A DNA stretch of 64,000 nucleotides from Roseibium aestuarii (GTDB taxonomy: Bacteria > Pseudomonadota > Alphaproteobacteria > Rhizobiales > Stappiaceae). The stretch covers positions 1,364,001-1,428,000 of the forward strand of contig NZ_VORA01000001.1 in the NCBI RefSeq assembly GCF_008477545.1, given 5' to 3'. Below, piece after piece: positions 57,263 to 64,000 of this stretch (positions within the stretch are counted from its first letter, which is position 1; each line of letters starts with the position of its first letter). Both the position numbers and the translations under genes were made by a program. The notes below the pieces were generated by a model that worked only from the letters and a program-made list of their open reading frames with translations, was not told the DNA's origin and searched no databases.

Positions 57263-58636
57263 ATGTCCGGACCTCTGAAGACCACCAATCCGCTCACCGA
57301 ACAGGTCATCGACACCTATCCGCTCATGTCTGACGCAGAAGCCACCGCGGTGGTCGAGGCCTCGCACACCGCGTTCCTGGACTGGCGCCTGAAAAGCCTG
57401 GAGGAGCGGGCAGGGGTGATCGCCGCCATCGGAGCGGAGCTGCGCCGCTCGAAGGACGATTTCGCCCGTCTCATGACCGATGAAGTCGGCAAGCTGCTGA
57501 AGGACAGCCGCAGCGAGGTGGATCTCTGTGCCGCCATCTGCGACTACACCGCAAAGATCGGCCCGGACGCGCTGGCCGACGAGGAGCGCGAGGTCGACAG
57601 CGGCACGGCTTACGTCACCCATTCGCCCATCGGCGTGGTCTATGGCATCCAGCCCTGGAACTTCCCGGCTTACCAGGCCGTGCGCTATTCCATCGCCAGC
57701 CTGATGGCCGGCAACGGGGTGCTGCTGAAACACGCCGAGCCCTGCACCGGTAGCGGCCTCTTCCTGCGTGACCTTTATGAGCGTGCCGGTCTGCCCAAGG
57801 GCCTCTTCGGCGTGCTGCTCATTTCCCACGACCAGTCCGACCGGATCCTCGAGGACGACCGGATCCGCGGTGTTACGCTCACCGGCAGCGACCGGGCCGG
57901 CCGCGCCGTGGGCGCCAGGGCGGCGGAGCTCGTCAAGAAGACCGTGCTGGAGCTCGGCTCCAACGATGCCTATCTGGTGTTCGACGATGCGGATCTGGAG
58001 CTTGCGGTGGAGACCTGCGTTCAGGGCCGCCTCTACAACAACGGCCAGACCTGCGTGAATGCCAAGCGGTTCATCGTGACCGAGCAGAACCACGACGCCT
58101 TCCTCAAGGCCTATGCGGAGAAGTTCGAGGCCATCCGCATGGGCGACCCGTCCGACGAGGCCACCCAGCTCGGCCCGATGGTGACGAAGAAGCAGCGCGA
58201 CACCCTGCACGAGCAGGTGCGAGAGAGCATCGACAAGGGCGCCCGCCTGGTCGTCGGCGGCGAGATCCCGGACCGCGAGGGCTGGTTCTATCCCGCCACC
58301 GTGCTTGCCGACGTGGCCCCGGGCCAGCCGGCCTATGAGGACGAGCTCTTCGGCCCGGCCGCGGCCATCATCAAGGCCCGGGACGACATGGACGCCCTGC
58401 GCATCGCCAACAGCAGCCGCTATGGCCTTGGCGGCGGCATCTTCAGCCGCGATGTGGAGCGGGCCCGCCTCCTCGCCGCCGAGTATTTCGACACGGGGAT
58501 GGTCTTCATCAACACCTTCAACGTGGCCTCGCCCGCCATGCCCTTCGGCGGGGTGAAGACCTCGGGTTACGGCCGCGAACACGGCCCGGAAGGCCTGAAG
58601 GAATTCGTCAACGTCAAGTCGATCCGCATCGGCTGA
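57263..58636 (+). CDS. NAD(P)-dependent succinate-semialdehyde/aldehyde dehydrogenase
   Basis: A 457-residue aldehyde dehydrogenase. PWNFPAYQAVRYSIASLMAGNGVLLKHAEP holds the catalytic Asn and the cofactor lysine region; VTLTGSDRAGRAVGARAAELVKKTVLELGSNDAYLV holds the general-base Glu, and NNGQTCVNAKRFIV the nucleophilic Cys. PFGGVKTSGYGREHG is the C-terminal signature. Its length matches short succinate-semialdehyde dehydrogenases (GabD/YneI type). ATG 57263 (MSGPLKTTNPLT) is family-like; the frame is open upstream. Confidence 0.9.
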   Translation: MSGPLKTTNPLTEQVIDTYPLMSDAEATAVVEASHTAFLDWRLKSLEERAGVIAAIGAELRRSKDDFARLMTDEVGKLLKDSRSEVDLCAAICDYTAKIGPDALADEEREVDSGTAYVTHSPIGVVYGIQPWNFPAYQAVRYSIASLMAGNGVLLKHAEPCTGSGLFLRDLYERAGLPKGLFGVLLISHDQSDRILEDDRIRGVTLTGSDRAGRAVGARAAELVKKTVLELGSNDAYLVFDDADLELAVETCVQGRLYNNGQTCVNAKRFIVTEQNHDAFLKAYAEKFEAIRMGDPSDEATQLGPMVTKKQRDTLHEQVRESIDKGARLVVGGEIPDREGWFYPATVLADVAPGQPAYEDELFGPAAAIIKARDDMDALRIANSSRYGLGGGIFSRDVERARLLAAEYFDTGMVFINTFNVASPAMPFGGVKTSGYGREHGPEGLKEFVNVKSIRIG

Positions 58637-59027
58637 CCGGCGAGGTTGGTGCGGCCTCTCTACCCGCACCTTTCCCTCTCCATCGTCATCCCGGCCAAGC
58701 GCAGCGCGAGCCGGGACCGGTGAGGCAGAAGCCTCTCGTGAATGTAGAAGCCTCCAGCGCCCCGGCTCACCGATCCCGGATCTTCGGGCGGGCCCTCGTC
58801 CGGGATGACGAAGGTGAGGTGAAGTAGGGGGAAGGAGCGGCGGTGAGCGGCGGGCTGGGAGCAGTTTTTGGTGACTTTTCATAGCCAACCAAGCTTGTCA
58901 TTGAGCTCATCGACTCTGTAGGCTTAGCCGCTTAAATTCATTTGATCCCTTGGAATCCACCCCGCATATTTCTTGAGGAGGACCCACTCCTGGTGGTAAT
59001 AGATGCCTAAATCTATTGCTGAGACGT
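58637..59027. other. Spacer at the left edge of the DUF262-HEPN insertion
   Basis: About 390 bases without a supported gene. The left part is a repeat element (58684-58810); the right part is AT-richer and shares its composition with the insertion. GAGGAGG at about 58973 and the inverted AGGAG/CTCCT around it may be leader elements. Confidence 0.55.
58684..58810. repeat. 127-base intergenic element with 11-bp terminal inverted repeats
   Basis: It begins CGTCATCCCGG (58684-58694) and ends CCGGGATGACG (58800-58810), exact inverses. Inside are GAGCCGGGACCGG and CGGCTCACCGATCCCGG, so it can fold as one long hairpin. Similar elements are common in Rhizobiales spacers. Confidence 0.75.
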
Positions 59028-60146
59028 ATGGAGAGAATCTTGTCGCTTTCGGAAGAGGTCCAGGCTGCGCGGAAGAACGTGGTCACTGATGGCTACGATA
59101 TGTCCCTAGGAGAAATCCTCAACCTTTATCGTGATGAGGAGCTCCTTATCGACCCAGTCTTTCAGCGACTTTTTAGGTGGGACGACGAAAGGAAGACGCG
59201 GTTCATTGAATCGATCATATTGGGTATTCCCATTCCGTCGATTTTCGTGTCGCAAAAGGACAACGGCGTGTGGGAGCTTGTCGATGGTCTGCAACGCATA
59301 TCTACTGTTTTGCAGCTAGTCGGTGAGTTGAAAGGTGAGGTCGCCGAAGCTAAGGGGGCGTTGGTTCTGAATGGTACCCGGTTGCTGCCGAGTTTGAACG
59401 GTAAGCGCTGGAAAGAAAGCGCACCTGATGCGGGTGACGGACTTGGGACAGCGCTTCAAATTGAAATCAAGCGCGCGCGGGTGCGGGTCGAAATCCTGAA
59501 AGCCGAAAGCGATGCTGCGGCCAAGTTCGAGTTGTTCCAGCGCCTCAACACCGGGGGGGTTGGCCTTTCCGAACAGGAAGTCAGAAATAGCATGGCTGTT
59601 TCGATCAACCGGCCGTTCTATGACTGGATGATCGACCTAGCGAATGACCCAAATTTCATCACCACAACCCAGCAAACTGAAGCAGCTCTAAAGTCTCAAG
59701 CTGGGGTTGAGCTGGTATTGCGGTTCCACGCGTTCCGGAACGTTCCGTACCAGTCAGGATTGGATGTTCACGAGTATTTGGACCAAGCGCTGATCACAAT
59801 GGCCAGCGACGGCACCTTCGACCTTCACACCCGAGGTGAGGAGTTTAACCTTACTTTTCAGTACATAAACGATGCCCTTGGTTCAGATGCATTTAAGCGG
59901 TGGAATGGCAATATCTTCAGCGGGAAGTTTCTGATGTCGGTTTTCGAGGTCATATCGAAGGGAGTTGCTGATAACCTAGAGGTGATGCGGCAGATGACAG
60001 ACGAGGAACGCAACACCTTCATTTCGAGCAGGGCAAAAAACCTTTGGCGGAACGAAATTTTCTCGCAGAATTCTGGCGCTGGTGTTCGCGGGACAACACG
60101 GTTATCGAGACTACTGCCTTTGGCGACCGAAGTTTTTCAGCAGTGA
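59028..60146 (+). CDS. DUF262 protein of a candidate defence pair
   Basis: A 372-residue DUF262 (GmrS-like) protein. LLIDPVFQRLFRW (residues 39-51) and LVDGLQRISTV (84-94) are the two DUF262 core motifs, followed by FQRLNTGGVGLSEQEVRNS. The C-terminal DUF1524 HNH nuclease of GmrSD is missing, so the protein ends soon after the DUF262 helical part. DUF262 domains have a ParB/Srx-like fold and bind or hydrolyse nucleotides in phage defence systems. ATG 59028 is chosen over TTG 59016. AT-rich compared with both flanks. The HEPN gene follows after 3 bases. Confidence 0.82.
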   Translation: MERILSLSEEVQAARKNVVTDGYDMSLGEILNLYRDEELLIDPVFQRLFRWDDERKTRFIESIILGIPIPSIFVSQKDNGVWELVDGLQRISTVLQLVGELKGEVAEAKGALVLNGTRLLPSLNGKRWKESAPDAGDGLGTALQIEIKRARVRVEILKAESDAAAKFELFQRLNTGGVGLSEQEVRNSMAVSINRPFYDWMIDLANDPNFITTTQQTEAALKSQAGVELVLRFHAFRNVPYQSGLDVHEYLDQALITMASDGTFDLHTRGEEFNLTFQYINDALGSDAFKRWNGNIFSGKFLMSVFEVISKGVADNLEVMRQMTDEERNTFISSRAKNLWRNEIFSQNSGAGVRGTTRLSRLLPLATEVFQQ

Positions 60147-60149
60147 GGG

Positions 60150-60821
60150 ATGGCCGTGGCGGATATCCGTACCCTCGACCAGCTGCAAGACGCGTTAGAC
60201 CAGGAAATGGCGTGGCGAGTTAAGGAAGTCAAAGCGTTCAGCGTCGCGGCGAAAACTAATGGCCCTGAGCGTCGCCATTTTATCAGGGCTGGGGTCGCGT
60301 TATTGTATGCTCATTGGGAGGGGTTCATAAAAGCCTCCTCCGAAATGTATCTTAGGTTTGTCGATAGCCGTGGACTTAAATACAGCGAGTTAAAGTCGTG
60401 TTTTTCCGTTTTTGGGTTAAAATCCAAGCTGCAGACGCTAGCACAATCTCGCCAGTCTTCGGCCAATATTGATGCATTTGATTTTATTCTAGCTGAGCTT
60501 GAGAGTCGGTCTAAATTAAAGCTAGGTTCTGCAATAAACACAGAATCTAACTTAACTTCAAAAGTTTTCAGTAATATTGCGTTGTCGTTGGACATCGATC
60601 TCGGCAGATACATCTCGCGATACAACCTGATCGACGAAAGCTTGGTTCATAGGCGTAACAGGATCGCGCATGGAGAGTTTATCGATATCGGTGGTTCTGA
60701 GTTCGGTGTTCTTCTTGATGAAATTCTTAAAATAATGCGAGAATATAAAACAGATCTTGAAAATGCCGCATCAACTGAATCTTATAAGCGGAACTCTGAA
60801 AAAATTAAGCTTAGAAATTGA
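60150..60821 (+). CDS. HEPN-domain protein (MAE_28990-like), putative RNase partner
   Basis: A 223-residue, largely helical protein. LDQLQDALDQEMAWRVKEVKAFS and FIRAGVALLYAHWEGFIKASSEMYLRFVDSRG (about residues 8-75) match the HEPN_MAE_28990 pattern, and HRRNRIAHGEF carries R169-x4-H174, the conserved HEPN RNase motif. HEPN proteins of this group sit with DUF262 and other defence genes. It starts 3 bases after the DUF262 stop, with GAGGG before it, so the two are a unit. Strongly AT-rich in the second half. Confidence 0.78.
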   Translation: MAVADIRTLDQLQDALDQEMAWRVKEVKAFSVAAKTNGPERRHFIRAGVALLYAHWEGFIKASSEMYLRFVDSRGLKYSELKSCFSVFGLKSKLQTLAQSRQSSANIDAFDFILAELESRSKLKLGSAINTESNLTSKVFSNIALSLDIDLGRYISRYNLIDESLVHRRNRIAHGEFIDIGGSEFGVLLDEILKIMREYKTDLENAASTESYKRNSEKIKLRN

Positions 60822-60902
60822 AGACTTAATGGTTGATATATTTTTATTTTCATCTCGCTTGATCGATCATAACCGTACGTTTTCTGTTCCCACCTAAACA
60901 AA

Positions 60903-60941
60903 CAAAAACCCGCCCGATCCTCTCTGATCGCGCGGGTTTTT
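60903..60941. terminator. Bidirectional terminator between the HEPN gene and nrdJ
   Basis: AAAAACCCGC-C-CGATC, a short loop, GATCG-C-GCGGGTTTTT. Runs of A and T on both sides allow action on both strands between the two convergent genes. Confidence 0.85.
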
Positions 60942-61022
60942 CCGTTTTCCAGGCCCGTTTGAGCCGCCTATTGCCCCAGATCGCTCATCCTGTGCGATCC
61001 GGGACCACGTTAACCCCGCCGC

Positions 61023-64000
61023 TCAGCTGCAGCCGCTGGTGGAGCCGCAGGTGTCGCATTTCAGGCAGGTGCCGTTGCGCACCATGGTGAAATTGGCACA
61101 TTCCGGGCAGCTTTCCCCCTCGTAGCCCTTCATCCGCGCCTGGGCGATCTGCTGGGCGGTGGAGGATTTCGGCGCGCTCGCCGTACCCACCGACGTTTCC
61201 ACCTTGACGCTGGTCACCTCTGCCGAGCGGGCAAAGGCGGTGGCCACCGCCGAGGTCTGCAGGGCAGGGGAGGAGAGCGTCTGGCCAGCGACGGCCTGGG
61301 TCAGCGTGCCGGCCGGTTCGGTGGCCGAGATCAGGCGGAACCGCTCCGTCTGCCCGCGCACCAGCCCGTGGGAGACCACGCCGCTGTCCTTCACCGGATC
61401 GGAGCCGGCCGCCGTCACCGTGCCGGTGGAGCCGAACCGCTCCGGCGGAACATGGGCGAGATCATGCCGGCCGAGATAGGAGACGGCGAGCTCGCGGAAC
61501 ACATAGTCGAGGATCGACGTGGCGTTCTTGATGGCGTCATTGCCCTGGACCATGCCCGCCGGCTCGAACTTGGTGAAGGTGAAGGCGTCGACATATTCCT
61601 CCAGCGGCACCCCGTATTGCAGGCCGAGCGAGACGGAAATGGCGAAGTTGTTGATGAAGGCACGCAGGGCCGAGCCTTCCTTGTTCATGTCGAGGAAGAT
61701 CTCGCCCAGGCGCCCGTCGTCATATTCGCCGGTGCGCAGGAAGATGGTGTGCCCGCCGATCTTGGCCTTCTGGGTGTAGCCCTTGCGCCGGGTCGGCAGC
61801 TTTTCCTGGGCGCGCACGGCCCGCTCCACGATCCGCTCCACGATGCGTTCGGCCACCACCTCGGCCCGCGCCGCCATGGGCCTGGCGGCCAGGGTCTCGA
61901 CGGCCTCGTCCTCGTCTTCGTCCTCGTCGGCCAGAAGCTGGGCGTTGAGGGGCTGGGACAGCTTGGACCCGTCGCGGTAGAGCGCATTGGCCTTCAGCGC
62001 CAGCTTCCACGACAGCATGTAGGCCTCTTCGCAGTCCTTCACCGTGGCATCATTGGGCATGTTGATCGTCTTGGAGATCGCGCCCGAGATGAAGGGCTGG
62101 GCGGCGGCCATCATGCGGATGTGGCTTTCCACCGAGAGGAAGCGCTTGCCGATCTTGCCGCAGGGGTTGGCGCAGTCGAAGACCGGCAGGTGCTCGGCCT
62201 TCAGGAAGGGCGCGCCTTCCAGCGTCATCGCCCCGCAGACATGGGTGTTGGCGGCCTCGATCTCGGACCTGGAGAAGCCGAGGAAGGGCAGCAGCTCGAA
62301 GGCGCCATCCTCCAGCTGCTCAGCGGAGACGCCGAGGGCGGCCATCTGGTCGTCGCCCAGGGTCCAGCGGTTGAAGACGAACTTGATGTCAAAGGCCGAC
62401 TTCAGCGCGCCCTTCAGCTTGGCAAGGCTCTCCTCGGTGAAGCCCTTGGCCTTGAGGCTGCCCGGATTGATGGCCGGCGCCTGTTCCAGCGAGCCGTGGC
62501 CCACCGCATAGGCCTCGATCTCGGCGATCTGGGACGGGGAATAGCCGAGCACCTCGAGCGCTTCCGGCACGGCCCGGTTGATGATCTTGAAATAGCCGCC
62601 GCCGGCCAGCTTCTTGAACTTCACCAGGGCGAAGTCCGGCTCGATGCCCGTGGTGTCGCAGTCCATCACCAGGCCGATGGTGCCCGTCGGCGCGATCACC
62701 GAGACCTGGGCGTTGCGATAGCCGTGCTTTTCGCCCAGCTCCAGCGCCTTGTCCCAGGAGAGCTTTGCCCGCTCGATGAGGGTCTTGTCCGGGCAGGAGG
62801 CATGGTCGAGGGCAACGGGCAGGGTCGACAGACCCTCGTAGCCGCTGGTCTCCCCGTGGGCGGCACGGCGGTGGTTGCGGATCACCCGCAGCATGTGCGG
62901 CGCATTGTCCGCATAGCCCGGGAAGGCGCCGAGCTCTCCGGCCATTTCGGCCGAGGTGGCATAGCAGACACCGGTCATGATGGCGCTCAGCGCCCCGCAG
63001 AGCGCCCGGCCCTCGTCGCTGTCATAGGAAATGCCGGAGGTCATCAGCAACCCGCCGATATTGGCATAGCCGAGCCCCAGGGTGCGGAACTTGTAGGAAA
63101 GCTCGGCGATTTCCTTGGAGGGGAACTGGGCCATCAGCACGGAGATTTCCAGCACGATGGTCCACAGACGCACCGCATGCTCATAGGCCTCCACGTCGAA
63201 GGACCGGTCGGCGCGGCGGAACTGCATCAGGTTCAGGGACGCCAGGTTGCAGGCCGTGTCGTCCAGGAACATGTATTCCGAGCAGGGGTTGGAGGCGCGG
63301 ATCTCGCCGGACGCCGGGCAGGTGTGCCAGTCGTTGATGGTGGTGTGATACTGCAGCCCCGGATCGGCGGAGGCCCAGGCGGCATAGCCGATCTGCTCCC
63401 ACAGTTCCTTTGCCTTCAGCGTCTTCAGCACCTTGCCGTCGCGCCGGGCGGTCAGTTCCCAGTCGCCATCGTCGAGCACGGCCTTCAGGAAGCCGTCGGT
63501 CACGCGCACCGAATTGTTGGAGTTCTGGCCGGCCACGGTCAGATAGGCTTCCGAATCCCAGTCCGTGTTGTAGGTGGGGAATTCGATCTTGGTGAAGCCC
63601 TGGCGGGCAAACTGGATCACGCGCTGGATGTAGTTGTCGGGCACCAGCATCTTCTTGGCGGCCCGGATCTCGCGCTTCAGCGCCGGGTTCTTGGCCGGGT
63701 CGAAGCACTCTCCCTTGTCGGCCTCGCAATTGACGCAGGCCTTCATGATCAGGTTCAGGTGCTTCTGGCAGATCTTCGATCCGGTGACGAGGGCGGCAAC
63801 CTTCTGCTCTTCCTTCACCTTCCAGTTGATGTAGTCCTCGATATCCGGATGGTCCACGTCGACGACGACCATCTTGGCCGCACGCCGGGTGGTGCCGCCG
63901 GACTTGATAGCGCCCGCTGCCCGGTCGCCGATCTTGAGGAAGCTCATCAGGCCGGAGGACTTGCCGCCGCCCGCCAGCCGTTCGCCTTCGCCGCGCACGT
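61023..64000 (-). CDS. nrdJ: Vitamin B12-dependent ribonucleotide reductase NrdJ (N-terminal part beyond window)
   Basis: Class II reductase that makes deoxynucleotides with adenosylcobalamin, independent of oxygen. About 992 C-terminal residues are in the window; the family is near 1200, so roughly the first fifth is missing at the right edge. Recognisable parts: [30 protein letters not shown], the [35 protein letters not shown] barrel segment, and the C-terminal zinc-ribbon [22 protein letters not shown]. An acidic stretch [11 protein letters not shown] lies between domains. There is no class Ia reductase in the window. Confidence 0.94.
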   Translation of the reverse strand, partial: VRGEGERLAGGGKSSGLMSFLKIGDRAAGAIKSGGTTRRAAKMVVVDVDHPDIEDYINWKVKEEQKVAALVTGSKICQKHLNLIMKACVNCEADKGECFDPAKNPALKREIRAAKKMLVPDNYIQRVIQFARQGFTKIEFPTYNTDWDSEAYLTVAGQNSNNSVRVTDGFLKAVLDDGDWELTARRDGKVLKTLKAKELWEQIGYAAWASADPGLQYHTTINDWHTCPASGEIRASNPCSEYMFLDDTACNLASLNLMQFRRADRSFDVEAYEHAVRLWTIVLEISVLMAQFPSKEIAELSYKFRTLGLGYANIGGLLMTSGISYDSDEGRALCGALSAIMTGVCYATSAEMAGELGAFPGYADNAPHMLRVIRNHRRAAHGETSGYEGLSTLPVALDHASCPDKTLIERAKLSWDKALELGEKHGYRNAQVSVIAPTGTIGLVMDCDTTGIEPDFALVKFKKLAGGGYFKIINRAVPEALEVLGYSPSQIAEIEAYAVGHGSLEQAPAINPGSLKAKGFTEESLAKLKGALKSAFDIKFVFNRWTLGDDQMAALGVSAEQLEDGAFELLPFLGFSRSEIEAANTHVCGAMTLEGAPFLKAEHLPVFDCANPCGKIGKRFLSVESHIRMMAAAQPFISGAISKTINMPNDATVKDCEEAYMLSWKLALKANALYRDGSKLSQPLNAQLLADEDEDEDEAVETLAARPMAARAEVVAERIVERIVERAVRAQEKLPTRRKGYTQKAKIGGHTIFLRTGEYDDGRLGEIFLDMNKEGSALRAFINNFAISVSLGLQYGVPLEEYVDAFTFTKFEPAGMVQGNDAIKNATSILDYVFRELAVSYLGRHDLAHVPPERFGSTGTVTAAGSDPVKDSGVVSHGLVRGQTERFRLISATEPAGTLTQAVAGQTLSSPALQTSAVATAFARSAEVTSVKVETSVGTASAPKSSTAQQIAQARMKGYEGESCPECANFTMVRNGTCLKCDTCGSTSGCS

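Noticed and set aside
58910-59060. Minus-strand stretch reading YYHQEWVLLKKYAGWIPRDQMNLSG, possible gene remnant
   Set aside because: Only about 25 protein-like residues, overlapping the DUF262 start; no family could be assigned, so it was not reported as a pseudogene.

Overview
The window is GC-rich chromosomal DNA of an alphaproteobacterium, most likely of the Hyphomicrobiales (Rhizobiales). This rests on gene order (lptG-lptF/pepA-holC; purN-purM/perM-hdaA-ppk-ppx/rnd-aspS), a B12-dependent ribonucleotide reductase (NrdJ), HdaA, a BigR-type persulfide regulator and intergenic repeats of the kind common in that order. A Stappia/Labrenzia-like genus would fit but cannot be fixed from here. 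I saw no rRNA, tRNA, CRISPR array, integrase or insertion sequence.

Layout. 1-4.8 kb: envelope lipid export (lptG partial, lptF), leucyl aminopeptidase pepA and DNA polymerase chi subunit holC. 4.8-9.0 kb: methyltransferase, HAD phosphatase, D-lactate dehydrogenase and a membrane EAL protein. 9.0-17.5 kb: two repeat-rich spacers flank an ABC-F ATPase, a metallopeptidase-like exported protein, ndk, an EF-hand protein and a molybdopterin oxidoreductase. 17.5-29.2 kb: a conserved core of purine synthesis (purN-purM), replication control (hdaA), polyphosphate turnover (ppk, ppx), RNase D and AspRS, with a decayed RES-toxin gene beside rnd. 29.4-41.1 kb: an MsbA-like exporter, exported and PfkB proteins, a CSS-EAL phosphodiesterase and a TetR-regulated RND efflux operon. 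41.2-44.1 kb: ureide catabolism (ureidoglycine aminohydrolase, ureidoglycolate lyase), a monooxygenase-fold protein and an AEC transporter.

44.1-47.3 kb is an AT-rich accessory island: an SMC/OLD-like ATPase overlapping a TOPRIM/DUF4276-like gene (candidate defence pair), then a TacA-TacT toxin-antitoxin module. 47.4-51.0 kb is a divergent catabolic switch: a marR-BKACE operon and a 3-hydroxybenzoate/phenol-type flavin monooxygenase fire from two fully overlapping face-to-face promoters with one palindrome in the middle, and the monooxygenase mRNA would carry a long structured leader. 51.0-58.6 kb: MFS exporter, bigR plus two YeeE/YedE sulfur-transport genes, RlpA, a TetR/hydrolase pair with twin operators, an MBL-like protein and an aldehyde dehydrogenase. 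59.0-60.8 kb is a second AT-rich insertion holding a DUF262 protein plus a HEPN protein (candidate defence pair), followed by nrdJ, which runs off the window.

The best candidates for undescribed biology are the DUF262-HEPN pair, the ATPase-TOPRIM pair beside TacAT, and the leader of the monooxygenase gene with mutually exclusive hairpins.
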